Shown piece after piece: positions 16,479 through 25,445 of a stretch of 64,000 bases of DNA (the stretch's first letter is position 1; every line of letters begins with the position of its first letter). Location: positions 124,001 through 188,000 of the forward strand of contig NZ_FNEA01000005.1 in assembly GCF_900100045.1 (NCBI RefSeq), in the 5' to 3' direction. The notes beneath the pieces are model-generated. The model ran no database searches and was not told the DNA's origin. It saw nothing but the letters and a program-made list of their open reading frames with translations. The DNA comes from Paracoccus denitrificans. Its GTDB lineage: Bacteria; Pseudomonadota; Alphaproteobacteria; Rhodobacterales; Rhodobacteraceae. A program made the translations under genes and the position numbers.

Positions 16479-18175
16479 GGCGCGGGGTATCCTTGGAGGG
16501 TCGGCGTATCGGGATCGAAGCGGGGGGCGGTCAGATCGCCCATGAGCTGCGGGCGCAGCCCGGCATTGCGCAGCCTTTGCAGGAACCGGTCCATGCCGGC
16601 GATCTCGCGTATCGGCGGCAAGTCGGCCGCGGCCGCGGGGTCGCCACCCAGCCCTTGCAGGATGCTGCCCAGCACGACCGAGGGCCGGGCACAGAAATCG
16701 CCCAGATCCCAGACCTGCACCTGCGCCTTGAGCCAGACCGAATTCAGCACATCCATCTGCGCCAGCTCGGTGCGTTGCAGGATGGCGGCGGCACTGCGGA
16801 TGTCGTCAAAGGGCATGTCGGAATGCAGAAGCGGCACCGCCCAGGCGCCGGTGACGACGAAGATGCGCGCATTGGGGTCGGTAGCGAGAAACCAGTTCAT
16901 CTCCTGCATGTCGCGCGGGCTGAACTGCCAGACCTGCATGCGCCGGGTGATGCGGATCAGGTTGGCCAGAAAGCCGCGCGGGTCCAGGTCGCGCAACGCG
17001 GCGCTGTCCGACAGCGCCCCCGGCCCGATCGGCGAGCGGCCGGCGAATTCCACGCCATCCACCGCGAAAAGATGGCCATGCACATCGGCATCGATCCGGT
17101 CGGCCAGCCAGGTCTCGAATCCCGGCAGCAGGTCGGCAAAGCCCTGGAGCACGGCATAGGGTGCCGCGGTCTTGCCGTTCTCGCGGTCCTTCAGTGGAAA
17201 GCGGCTTTGCATGTAAAGCCCGGCCCGGCCAAGCCGGCGGCGTGCCACCGCTTGCCCGACGATGCGGTCCACCCTCCCCGGGCGCGGCTCGGCGGCCGGG
17301 GCGGCGGTGGGGTCGCCTTGCGGGAAATGCCGGTAAAGCCGGGCCGCGCCGCGCCAGATCTTGCGGGCGACGAAGCAGCGCGATTGCTGCAAAAGCTCCA
17401 GGTGGTCGTCATAGAAGATATAGGGCTTGCCCTGGTCGTCGAACTTGGCCAGCGTCAGCGACCGGCTTTCGATATTCGGCGAATGGCGCCGGGCGAGGGT
17501 CTGGAAATAGCTTTCGTCCGGGATCCAGACCCGGCTGAAATAGCGTTCGAACTCGGCCCGGCGCGGATCGGCCAGGATGGCGGCAAGCGTGGACCGCGTC
17601 AGGCACCACCATTGCGAGCCCAGATGCGGCACCAGCCCTTGCGGAATGCGGCGGCTGAGCTTCAGCCGGCGCTGCAAGGCGACATAGCGGTCGAACAGCT
17701 TGCGCCGGCGCCGGAACGAGAACGGAAAACGCAGGGTAAAACGCTCTTCGTTCAGCCCGCCGACGGTCCAGCCCACATCCCCGGCCGTGACGCTTTCGAT
17801 GAAATCGCATCCGGGATGCCGAGCCAGATAGGCGCAAAGATCCCGCACCGGCCGCAAGGGCAGGCAGGCACCCGAGACGACCAGCACATGCGTCACATCG
17901 CCGAAGTGGTCCAGCAGCAGCGCGGCCGCGTCCTGCGTGGCGCGCACCAGGCTGAAGGTGCCCCATTCGCAGGGATGGCGCGGGCTGAACAGCACCTGCG
18001 GCAGGTCGGCCAGCCCGGCACGCATGGCCCGGACGGCATCCGCCGACACCTTGGCATCGACATGGACCGAAACCGCGGCCCCGCCCTCGGCCCAGACGCG
18101 CGCCATGCCGGCGGCGATGGGCAGTTCCTCGTGGCACAGCATGACCACGCCCAGCCTGACCGGCGCGTCGCTCAT
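16475..18175 (-). CDS. GT14-type (core-2/I-branching) glycosyltransferase with extra C-terminal domain
   Basis: 566 aa. The N-terminal 260 residues carry the branching beta-1,6-N-acetylglucosaminyltransferase-like features RLGVVMLCHEELPIAAGM, VHVDAKVS, HVLVVSGACLPLRPV, SQWWCLTR and RVWIPDESYFQT. The C-terminal 280 residues (LKDRENGKTAAPYAVLQGF onwards) look like the uncharacterised domain that follows GT14 in Rhodobacteraceae. It probably adds a hexosamine to a surface glycan. The chosen ATG at 18175 overlaps the preceding gene's TGA (ATGA). Confidence 0.85.
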   Translation of the reverse strand: MSDAPVRLGVVMLCHEELPIAAGMARVWAEGGAAVSVHVDAKVSADAVRAMRAGLADLPQVLFSPRHPCEWGTFSLVRATQDAAALLLDHFGDVTHVLVVSGACLPLRPVRDLCAYLARHPGCDFIESVTAGDVGWTVGGLNEERFTLRFPFSFRRRRKLFDRYVALQRRLKLSRRIPQGLVPHLGSQWWCLTRSTLAAILADPRRAEFERYFSRVWIPDESYFQTLARRHSPNIESRSLTLAKFDDQGKPYIFYDDHLELLQQSRCFVARKIWRGAARLYRHFPQGDPTAAPAAEPRPGRVDRIVGQAVARRRLGRAGLYMQSRFPLKDRENGKTAAPYAVLQGFADLLPGFETWLADRIDADVHGHLFAVDGVEFAGRSPIGPGALSDSAALRDLDPRGFLANLIRITRRMQVWQFSPRDMQEMNWFLATDPNARIFVVTGAWAVPLLHSDMPFDDIRSAAAILQRTELAQMDVLNSVWLKAQVQVWDLGDFCARPSVVLGSILQGLGGDPAAAADLPPIREIAGMDRFLQRLRNAGLRPQLMGDLTAPRFDPDTPTLQGYPAP

Positions 18176-19197
18176 GCCCAGTTCCCCTTGGAGATCAGGC
18201 CCAGATCCTCGAGCTGGCGCCAATCGCGCAATGCGCAGGATTGCTCGCACCAGAAATCCGGGTCGTCCCGCAGCCCGGCATGATAGGCCAGATATTCCTG
18301 GCTGTCGGCGTAATGCTGGCGCCGGGTCAGTTCCTCGGCGGATTTCTCGGCAAAGGTGGACAGGAACTTGGCATGCAGCAGGCAGCCCGACGCCTTTTCG
18401 CCGCCGTCCTGGTCATAGACCAGGTTCAACGAACGCGGCAGCAGCATATGGGTCGAGCTGACATAGGCCATCCCCCGCCGCCAGCGGACCAGCGGGATCT
18501 TGTTCAGCGCCGGCGCATTTTCGGGGTCGTCGGCGAAAAAGGCCCGGGCCCGAGGCCCGCCCTGGACCCACAGATTGCCGTATTCGCCGTTCTTGCGGAT
18601 GACGTAATTGGCCGGGTCGAACCAGCGCGCGATCTGGAAGGGGTCCTGCCCGGCGCGATAGGGCTGCGCGACCAGCGAGCCCCTGGGATACATGTCCAGG
18701 AGCATGGCCGAGAACGAGCGGATGTTGCTGGCGTCCAGCCAGTCGGTCAGCGCCTGCAAGGGCCGCGTGTCGTGATGCGGATAGACCAGGAATTCGTCGG
18801 GATCGACCGTCAGGCACCAATGCCCCGCACCATGGCGGTGCAAGAGCCAGTTCAGCCAGTCCATGCCAAAGCGCGCAGCCTTGTAGCTGGTATGGGCCAG
18901 CCAGACCGAAACGTCCTCTTGTCCGCTCAGATAGTCGCGCCCGCCGTCGTCCGAGCCGTTGTCGACCACCAGGAAATGCCGGATGCCCATCGCCCGGTAA
19001 TAGTCCAGGAACCAAGGCAGGCGCAGCGCCTCGTTGCGCATGGTCGCGAACAGCAGGATATCGCCCGGGTTGATCCGCCCGGTGCGGTCCCGGACCGGGC
19101 GCAGCTGGCGGCCACGCCGCAATGCGCGCGCCAACAGCCATTGACGGCGGGCACGAAGCGTCAGCTTTCGCCGGAGAGACCTGAACGGGCGCGGCAC
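18172..19197 (-). CDS. Glycosyltransferase, GT2-like (Glyco_tranf_2_4 type)
   Basis: 341 aa. After a basic N-terminal stretch (RRKLTLRARRQW) the core reads DILLFATMRNEALRLPWFLD, HFLVVDNGSDDGG and WCLTVDPDEFLVYP, the latter giving a DxD-like metal site. This matches the family of cytosolic GT2-fold enzymes with the FNE/RNE start. The acceptor is unknown. It sits between a GT4 and a GT14 gene in one transcription unit, 27 bp from the GT4 gene. Confidence 0.85.
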   Translation of the reverse strand: MPRPFRSLRRKLTLRARRQWLLARALRRGRQLRPVRDRTGRINPGDILLFATMRNEALRLPWFLDYYRAMGIRHFLVVDNGSDDGGRDYLSGQEDVSVWLAHTSYKAARFGMDWLNWLLHRHGAGHWCLTVDPDEFLVYPHHDTRPLQALTDWLDASNIRSFSAMLLDMYPRGSLVAQPYRAGQDPFQIARWFDPANYVIRKNGEYGNLWVQGGPRARAFFADDPENAPALNKIPLVRWRRGMAYVSSTHMLLPRSLNLVYDQDGGEKASGCLLHAKFLSTFAEKSAEELTRRQHYADSQEYLAYHAGLRDDPDFWCEQSCALRDWRQLEDLGLISKGNWA

Positions 19198-19224
19198 GGG
19201 AACATCTTTACCTTTTACAAGGCG

Positions 19225-20463
19225 TCACATAGCCGTAACGGGCGGGTGGTGCAATGTCTGGCTCAACCCTGCGTAGAACGCCGCGAAATGCGTTTCCCAA
19301 TCCGGCACCGCCAGCGCCGGCAGCCGCAAGGCCGGCGCATCGGCCAGCCGCGCCACCGCGGCCGCCCAGTCGGCCGGCGCATCGGGGGAAAGCCAGGTCG
19401 CGTAATCGCCCAGCATCTCGCGCGCGGCCGGCAGGGGCGTGGCAAGGACCGGGATGCCGCGGCCCGCCGCCTCGGTCAGCGGCAGGCCGAAGCCCTCGGC
19501 CCGGCTGGGCATCAGCAGCGCGTGGCTGCGACCGATCAGCGCGGCCACCGCGCCGTCGTCCAGATCGGACAGCTCGCGCACCGGCCCGCCGGACGGCAGG
19601 CGGTCGAGCCGGGCAAAGACCTCGCGGTTCTCCCAGCCGCGGCGACCGATGATGAACAGTTGCGGCGGATCGGGCCGGCGCTCCAGCATCTGCCAAGCCT
19701 CCAGCAGCAGGGCATGGTTCTTGCGCGGCTCGATGGTGCCGAGGGTGACGAAGAACGGGCGCGACAGGTCCAGGCCGGGGGGCAGCCCGGCGGCGCCGGG
19801 CGCGGCCAGACGGGTGCCGATGGGTGCGGCCACGACCGGCGCCCCGTCCGGCAGCCCCAGCCGCTCGCGCCAGCGCAGCACATCGGCGCGGGTGGCCTGC
19901 GAAACGGTCAGGATCAGCTCGGCCTGTTCCAGCGCGGCGGCAAGGCGGGCGCGGAACTTCTCCGCCTGCGCGGCGCGGGTGAATTCGGGATGGTCCAGCG
20001 GGATCGTGTCATGGATCAGGACCGCCCGCGGCAAGGGGCGCAGGCTCCGCAACAGGCCCGGTTGCAGATTGGCGTGGCCGACATTCAGATAGGCGGCCTG
20101 CCCCAGATGCGCCTGCACAGCACGGCCAAGCCCCCGCCCTTCGCGGCCGGTCCGTGCCAGCGCCATGCGGCGCAGCGCGGCCTCGGCCCGCGCAGGCAGG
20201 GTGTGCCGCCCGCGCAGCCGGTCCAGCAGATCGGGCGGCGGCAGGTCGTCCAGCGCACCGCCCAACCAGCGCAGGATCGCCGCCCCGGCCCGGGGCGGCA
20301 GCAGCAACTGGCCGCGCCGCACCCGGCAGAGCAGCAGATGCGGCCGGTCCTGCAAATGGGCCAGCCATTCCGCCTCTACCCGGTCGATGCCCGTCGCCGG
20401 ACCACCGCCGAGCCGCGAGATCAGCCGCGAGACATCCAGCAGGACCGCCGGATCAGGCCTCAT
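19225..20463 (-). CDS. Glycosyltransferase family 4
   Basis: 412 aa, GT-B fold. Signatures are AVLIHDTIPLDHPEF, TVSQATRADVLR, FFVTLGTIEPRKNHALLLEA, LFIIGRRGWENREV and the nucleotide-sugar site ALLMPSRAEGFGLPLTEAAGRG (E-x7-E). The start VLLDVSRLISRLGGGPATGI is typical of GT4 enzymes of polysaccharide loci. Its ATG lies inside the galE 3' end (11-bp overlap), so it is co-expressed with galE. Confidence 0.9.
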   Translation of the reverse strand: MRPDPAVLLDVSRLISRLGGGPATGIDRVEAEWLAHLQDRPHLLLCRVRRGQLLLPPRAGAAILRWLGGALDDLPPPDLLDRLRGRHTLPARAEAALRRMALARTGREGRGLGRAVQAHLGQAAYLNVGHANLQPGLLRSLRPLPRAVLIHDTIPLDHPEFTRAAQAEKFRARLAAALEQAELILTVSQATRADVLRWRERLGLPDGAPVVAAPIGTRLAAPGAAGLPPGLDLSRPFFVTLGTIEPRKNHALLLEAWQMLERRPDPPQLFIIGRRGWENREVFARLDRLPSGGPVRELSDLDDGAVAALIGRSHALLMPSRAEGFGLPLTEAAGRGIPVLATPLPAAREMLGDYATWLSPDAPADWAAAVARLADAPALRLPALAVPDWETHFAAFYAGLSQTLHHPPVTAM

Positions 20464-21451
20464 ATCCGCCGTTCTGGTGCCAGCGCCAGGCGTCGCCGAT
20501 CATCTGCGGCAGGGTCGAGCGCGCCGGGTTCCAGCCCAAGACCGAGATCGCCTTCTCGCTGCCCGAGACCAGCTTGACCGCATCGCCGCCGCGGCGCGGC
20601 CCCTCGGTCAGCGGCACCGGGCGGTTGGTGACGTGGCGGGAATGGTCGATCACCTCGCGCACCGAAAAACCGTTGCCGGTGCCAAGGCAGAACACCTCGT
20701 GCCCGCCCTCGGCCACCTTGCCGTCCAGCAGGTATCGCAGCCCCAGCACATGCGCATCGACCAGGTCCATCACATGCACATAGTCGCGGATGCAGGTGCC
20801 GTCCGGCGTCGGGTAATCCGTGCCGTGGATGGTCAGCGCCGGGCGCTTGCCGTCGATGGCATCGAGGATCAGCGGGATCAGGTGCGTCTCGGGCTGGTGG
20901 AACTCGCCCACCTCGGCCTCGGGGTCGGCACCGGCCACGTTGAAATAGCGAAAGATCACCGAGCGCAGCCCGTCGGAGGCGCCGAAATCCTTCAGCATGT
21001 CCTCGATCGCGCGCTTGGAGGCGCCATAGGCGTTCAGCGGCGTCTGCGCGGTCGCCTCGTCCAGCACCACCCCGTCATGGTCGCCATAGGTGGCGCAGGT
21101 CGAGCTGAAGACGAAGTTCCCGACCCCCGCCGCCAGCGTGGCCTCGATCAGGCTCAGCGAGGCGCCGACATTGCCCCGCCAATACTTGCCCGGCTCGCGC
21201 ATCGCCTCGCCCACCTGGCTCAGCGCGGCGAAATGCATCACGGCGACGGGCTTGTGCCTGGCAAAGACCTCATCCAGCCGGACGCGGTCCAGCAGGTCGC
21301 CCTGCTCGAAGGGGCCGAACCGCACCGCCTGCCGCCAGCCGGTGCACAGATTGTCATAGGTGACGGGCTCGAAACCCGCCGCGCGCAATGCCTTGCAGGC
21401 ATGCGAGCCGATATAGCCCGCGCCACCCGTCACCAGAACCTTGTCGGTCAT
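20453..21451 (-). CDS. galE: UDP-glucose 4-epimerase
   Basis: 332 aa extended SDR. The N-terminus VLVTGGAGYIGSHACKAL binds NAD. The catalytic motif reads SSTCATYGDH, then NAYGASKRAIEDML (YxxxK). The substrate segment FRYFNVAGADP and the late RRGGDAVKLVSGS are those of GalE. It interconverts UDP-glucose and UDP-galactose and follows galU by 5 bp, giving precursor supply for the glycan genes downstream. Confidence 0.95.
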   Translation of the reverse strand: MTDKVLVTGGAGYIGSHACKALRAAGFEPVTYDNLCTGWRQAVRFGPFEQGDLLDRVRLDEVFARHKPVAVMHFAALSQVGEAMREPGKYWRGNVGASLSLIEATLAAGVGNFVFSSTCATYGDHDGVVLDEATAQTPLNAYGASKRAIEDMLKDFGASDGLRSVIFRYFNVAGADPEAEVGEFHQPETHLIPLILDAIDGKRPALTIHGTDYPTPDGTCIRDYVHVMDLVDAHVLGLRYLLDGKVAEGGHEVFCLGTGNGFSVREVIDHSRHVTNRPVPLTEGPRRGGDAVKLVSGSEKAISVLGWNPARSTLPQMIGDAWRWHQNGGYEA

Positions 21452-21456
21452 GCCGC

Positions 21457-22347
21457 TTATTCCGCCGCCTTGCGCATCGCCTGGAGGTCGGAAAGATAGT
21501 CCGCGAACTCGTCCTTGAGATCGTCGCGCGCCAGCCCGAAGGCCACGGTCGCCTGCAGGAAGCCCGCCTTGGAGCCGCAGTCGAACCGCTGGCCGCGGAA
21601 GCGCAGGCCGAACACGTCGCGACCCTCGGCGATCTCGTCGGCGATGGCGTCGGTCAGCTGGATCTCGCCGCCCGAGCCCTGCTTGAGCTTATTGAGGTTG
21701 TTCAGCACCGAGGGGGCCAGGATATAGCGGCCGATCACCGCCAGGTTCGAGGGCGGGTTCTCCTTGGGCTTCTCGACCATGCCGCGGGCACGGACGATGG
21801 CGCCCATGTCCTCGGCCACGTCCAGCACGCCGTAGGCCCTGGTCTTGTCGAGCGGCACTTCCATGGTGGCGACCATGCTGCCGCCGGTTTCGTTATAGGC
21901 CTCGACCATCTGCTGAAGGCAGGGCGGCTCGCCCATGATGACGTCGTCGGTCAGGATGACGGCAAAGGGCTCGTCCCCCACCAGGCGACGGGCGCACCAG
22001 ACGGCATGGCCGAGGCCAAGCGCCTTGTGCTGGCGGACATAGGCGATGGCGCCCGAATCCATGTTGGTCGAGCGCAGGATCTCCAGAAGCTCGGTCTTGC
22101 CGGATTTCTTCAGGCTCGATTCCAGCTCGTGGGCGTGGTCGAAGTAATCCTCCAGCGCCCCCTTGCCGCGCGAGGTGACGAAGATGAATTCCTCGATTCC
22201 CGCGGCGCGCGCCTCGTCGATGGCGTATTGGATCAGCGGGCGATCCACCAAGGTCATGATTTCCTTGGGAATGCTTTTGGTGGCGGGTAGAAAGCGGGTG
22301 CCCAGTCCAGCCACGGGAAAGATGGCCTTGGTGACTTTGCGAGTCAT
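21457..22347 (-). CDS. galU: UTP-glucose-1-phosphate uridylyltransferase
   Basis: 296 aa. KAIFPVAGLGTRFLPATKSI is the nucleotide-binding start, with KEIMTLVDRPLIQYAIDEA, FIFVTSRGKGALEDYF, AVILTDDVIMGEPP and MVEKPKENPPSNLAVIGRYI following. It makes UDP-glucose. I used the ATG at 22347, with AGGAG about ten bases upstream and a good promoter further up; longer starts have no signal. It is the first gene of the galU-galE-GT4-GT2-GT14-sulfotransferase unit. Confidence 0.96.
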   Translation of the reverse strand: MTRKVTKAIFPVAGLGTRFLPATKSIPKEIMTLVDRPLIQYAIDEARAAGIEEFIFVTSRGKGALEDYFDHAHELESSLKKSGKTELLEILRSTNMDSGAIAYVRQHKALGLGHAVWCARRLVGDEPFAVILTDDVIMGEPPCLQQMVEAYNETGGSMVATMEVPLDKTRAYGVLDVAEDMGAIVRARGMVEKPKENPPSNLAVIGRYILAPSVLNNLNKLKQGSGGEIQLTDAIADEIAEGRDVFGLRFRGQRFDCGSKAGFLQATVAFGLARDDLKDEFADYLSDLQAMRKAAE

Positions 22348-22383
22348 GAAGTCTGTCTCCTGATTTCTGCGCCGTCGCAGGAT

Positions 22384-22412
22384 ATTATCCCTTTTTGCCG
22401 GCGCCTGCGCAA
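22384..22412 (-). promoter_or_regulatory. Sigma70-type promoter of galU
   Basis: On the minus strand TTGCGC (22407-22412) and GATAAT (22384-22389) are separated by exactly 17 bases. The expected start of transcription is about 25-30 bases upstream of the galU ATG. It lies in the 146-bp gap after the preceding GT2 gene, so galU can be transcribed independently of cysQ-kdsB-GT2. Confidence 0.6.
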
Positions 22413-22493
22413 CAAGCGCCTGACCGGCCCAGTCGTTCCTTCGAAATGCCAAAGTGATTCAAATTCTAGACTTAATGGCGATAATCCGCTGGT

Positions 22494-23702
22494 TCATCTC
22501 CGCCGTCCAGGCAAATTTCCCCGTTCGCGCAGAATGCGCGCATTCCTGCCCAGGAATACCACAGGCGAATCGCCGGGTTGCGAGGCGCCCCAAAGCCCGC
22601 CGCATTGCTCCCACCAGCCGCCGTCCGTCAGGGTCAGCCGGTGCGGCAGGAAACTGGGGGTCAGCAGCAGCAGCGCCGCCGGCCGCCCCTCGGCCACGGC
22701 CCGCGCCGCGCCGGCGCGCAAGGCGGGCGCCTGCCAGTGCCAGCCGCCCAGAAACAGCGGCTCCCCGGTCGCCGCCGCGCGCGGCATGGGCCGGAACGGC
22801 GGAGGAGGAGACCGGCTCCAGAGCGGCGGCGCGGGTGCTAGTCCCCGCCCCTCGGCCAGGCCCCGCTCCAGCGTCGCAAGGATCGGGGCGATGGCAAAGG
22901 GATCGAGCCGACCGGCCACCATATGGCGCAAGAGCCTCCGGCGCTGGCTGGCACGCAGCCAGCCCGCATCGCCGCCGTGCCGTGCGGCAAAGATCGCGGC
23001 CGACCGGCCGATGACGGTCAGATCGCCGGGCACGCCCGCCTCGCCCCGGCCGGCGCCGGGGGCCGCGCCATGGATCACCTCGGCCTCCGGCACCACTGCC
23101 GTCAGCCCCTGCGGAAAGCGCGCCGCCATGCGCAGGTTCACGTCGCTTTCGTCCAGATAATAGGCAAACGCCGGATCGAAGCCGCCGATGGCCAGCAGCG
23201 CCTCGCGACGAAAGCCGCAATTCGTGCCGATGGTGCTGACCGGATTGCCCTTTTCGGGTGCCAGCAGCGTGGTTTCGGCAATATTCAGCGGCAAGGTCCG
23301 GCCCGAGCGCGTGATCCGCTCGGCCCGGACCTGCCAGCGCAGCCCGTCCGGGCCGCGGGTGAAGCCGGCTGCGGCAAGGACGCGCGGATCGGCCAGGGGC
23401 GCGGCCAGCGCCGCAGCCCAGCCCGGCGCGGCCAGCGCATCGTCGTCGATGAACAGCACCACCTCGCCCGCCGCCAGCGCCAGCCCCTCGTTGCGCGCCG
23501 CCGAGACATTGGCGCGGTCGAAGGCCAGCCGCTTCAGCGGCAGGTCCGGGCGGATGCCGGCCGAGGCGGGATCGGCCACCAGCACGATCTCGAAATCGGG
23601 ATGGGTCTGGGCGGCCAGCGCGGTCAGGCAACGGGCCAGAGCCTGCGGCCGATGGCGCGAGATGACGACGATGCTGGTCGAAGGCATCCCGCTCGGGGGC
23701 AT
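22494..23702 (-). CDS. Glycosyltransferase family 2
   Basis: 402 aa. The GT2 core reads TSIVVISRHRPQALARCL, FEIVLVADPAS, ARNEGLALAAGEVVLFIDDD (DDD metal site), TNCGFRREALLAIGGFD and AYYLDESDVNLRMA. The C-terminal 120 residues are unassigned and end in a basic NLPGRRR. The ATG at 23702 overlaps the kdsB stop by one base (TGATG), so it is translationally coupled to kdsB. Confidence 0.88.
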   Translation of the reverse strand: MPPSGMPSTSIVVISRHRPQALARCLTALAAQTHPDFEIVLVADPASAGIRPDLPLKRLAFDRANVSAARNEGLALAAGEVVLFIDDDALAAPGWAAALAAPLADPRVLAAAGFTRGPDGLRWQVRAERITRSGRTLPLNIAETTLLAPEKGNPVSTIGTNCGFRREALLAIGGFDPAFAYYLDESDVNLRMAARFPQGLTAVVPEAEVIHGAAPGAGRGEAGVPGDLTVIGRSAAIFAARHGGDAGWLRASQRRRLLRHMVAGRLDPFAIAPILATLERGLAEGRGLAPAPPLWSRSPPPPFRPMPRAAATGEPLFLGGWHWQAPALRAGAARAVAEGRPAALLLLTPSFLPHRLTLTDGGWWEQCGGLWGASQPGDSPVVFLGRNARILRERGNLPGRRR

Positions 23703-24502
23703 CAGGCGATGCCCATGCGACTCATCATCGCCTCCAGCTTGGGCACGTCCGAGGGGTTGTTCAGCTCCCAGAACTCGCGGCCCTTCGCCTCGACCTCGAC
23801 GCAAAGGATGCGGCGGCCGCGCTCCAGGAAACGCAATTGCTCCAGCCCCTCCAGCACCTCCAGCCGGCCCTCGCCCCAGGCCGGATATTCGGCCAGCGCC
23901 GCGGGGCGATAGGCATAGACGCCGACATGGTGAAACACCGGCGTCGGCTCGCTGGGGCCGAAATCGGCGCCGGCATAGGGGATGACCTCCTTGGAGAAAT
24001 ACAGCGCCCGGCGGTCGTGCCCGAAGACGGCGGTGGTGCCGCCCACCCGGCCGGCCACCCGATCGGAGATCAGTTCCGAGCGCATGGCCCCCGAGCAGCG
24101 CAGCACCGGCGTCGCCACGTCGGCGCCCGGATCGGCACGCAGCCCGGCGACCAGCTCCTCGACGAACCAGGTCGGAGTCAGCGGTGCGTCCCCTTGCAGG
24201 TTCACCACGATCTCGGGCGAAAGCCCCAGGCTGGCCACCGCCTCGGCGCAGCGTTCGGTGCCGTTTCGGGCCGCGGTCGAGGTCATGGCGACCTCGGCCC
24301 CGAAGCCGGCGGCATGGTCGCGGATGCGCTCGTCGTCGGTGGCGACGATCACCCGGTCGATGCCCTGGACCGCCCGCGCCGCCTCCCAGCTGCGGCGGAT
24401 CAGGGTCTGTCCGGTGCCGGTCGCGCCGCGCAGCTCGACCAGCGGCTTGCCGGGATAGCGCGTCGAGGCGTGGCGCGCGGGAATGACGATAACGACGGAC
24501 AT
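23702..24502 (-). CDS. kdsB: 3-deoxy-manno-octulosonate cytidylyltransferase
   Basis: 266 aa. The start SVVIVIPARHASTRYPGKPL is the CMP-Kdo synthetase nucleotide-binding motif, followed by RVIVATDDERI, NGTERCAEAV, IVVNLQGDAPL and HVGVYAYRPAALAEY. It activates Kdo as CMP-Kdo for lipopolysaccharide or for Kdo-linked capsule. Because it sits with glycosyltransferases and a Kps-like permease, a capsule-dedicated copy is possible. The ATG at 24502 is 4 bp past the cysQ stop. Confidence 0.9.
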   Translation of the reverse strand: MSVVIVIPARHASTRYPGKPLVELRGATGTGQTLIRRSWEAARAVQGIDRVIVATDDERIRDHAAGFGAEVAMTSTAARNGTERCAEAVASLGLSPEIVVNLQGDAPLTPTWFVEELVAGLRADPGADVATPVLRCSGAMRSELISDRVAGRVGGTTAVFGHDRRALYFSKEVIPYAGADFGPSEPTPVFHHVGVYAYRPAALAEYPAWGEGRLEVLEGLEQLRFLERGRRILCVEVEAKGREFWELNNPSDVPKLEAMMSRMGIA

Positions 24503-24506
24503 CGGA

Positions 24507-25304
24507 TCAATCCTTGACCAGCAGCACGCCCGGGGCGAAGGCGATGAAGAACGGGTTTTCGAATCCCGGCTTGCCATAGGCCAGGGCGGCATGGTCGTCG
24601 AAACGCACCACCTCGCCCCCCGCGCCGCGCAGCACGGCGTCGCCGGCGGCGGTGTCCCATTCCATGGTGCGGCCCAGCCGCGGGTAGAGATCGGCCTCGC
24701 CCGTCGCCACCAGGCAGAATTTCAGCGAGCTGCCCGCCGAGGTCATGTCGCGCACGCCGTAGCGGGCGATATAGGCGTCGGTCGCCGCGTCGCGATGCGA
24801 TTTCGAGGCGACGACCATCAGCGCCCGGTTGTCAGGCATGGAATTGACGCCGATGGGCGTGACCTCGCCCGGCTCTTCGCCGAAGGGGCCCTTTTCCTCG
24901 ACCGAGCCGCCCTGCGCGGTGGTGTAGAACAGCCGCCCCTTGGCCGGCGCATAGACCACGCCCAGCCGCGGCACGCCGTTCTCGACATAGGCGATGTTGA
25001 CGGTGAAGTCGCCGCGGCGCTGCACGAATTCCTTGGTGCCGTCCAGCGGATCGACGATCAGAAAGGTCGACAGGCTTTGGCCGTGGGTCTCGGCCTGTTC
25101 CTCGGTCACCAGCGGGATGTCGGGGAATGCAGCGCGCAGCCCGGCCGAAATCAGCGCATCGGCGGCCTCGTCGGCCTCGGTCACGGGCGAGGCGTCGGCC
25201 TTCGCGCGCACGTCGAAATCCTCGGCACCGTAGATCTTCATGATCTCGTCGCCGGCGCGCAGGGCGAGACGTCGCATTTCGGCAATCATTCGATCGAATT
25301 GCAT
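24507..25304 (-). CDS. cysQ: 3'(2'),5'-bisphosphate nucleotidase
   Basis: 265 aa of the inositol-monophosphatase fold. Metal-binding motifs are PLVTEEQAE, FLIVDPLDGTKEFVQRRGDF and EWDTAAGDAVLRGAGG. The FVQRRGDFTVNIA segment is typical of CysQ, which dephosphorylates PAP, the by-product of PAPS-dependent sulfotransferases. Its place as first gene of the glycan run that ends in a sulfotransferase suggests it serves that reaction. It is divergent from the permease gene. Confidence 0.93.
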   Translation of the reverse strand: MQFDRMIAEMRRLALRAGDEIMKIYGAEDFDVRAKADASPVTEADEAADALISAGLRAAFPDIPLVTEEQAETHGQSLSTFLIVDPLDGTKEFVQRRGDFTVNIAYVENGVPRLGVVYAPAKGRLFYTTAQGGSVEEKGPFGEEPGEVTPIGVNSMPDNRALMVVASKSHRDAATDAYIARYGVRDMTSAGSSLKFCLVATGEADLYPRLGRTMEWDTAAGDAVLRGAGGEVVRFDDHAALAYGKPGFENPFFIAFAPGVLLVKD

Positions 25305-25368
25305 CGTTTTTCCTTTCCGATCCGCAGCCTCGGGGATGCGGCGGCGATTGAATACCGCTGTCGGCTTC

Positions 25369-25397
25369 CTTATGATGCCGCGAACCGCGCAGGGCAA
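25369..25397 (-). promoter_or_regulatory. Possible sigma70-type promoter of cysQ
   Basis: Minus-strand TTGCCC (25392-25397) and CATAAG (25369-25374) are 17 bases apart in the divergent gap between cysQ and the permease gene. The -10 is weak, so support is moderate. Confidence 0.35.
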
Positions 25398-25445
25398 GCG
25401 CCCCGCTGAGCCGCAACAGAAACCCCAGGTGGAACCGAACCGCCG

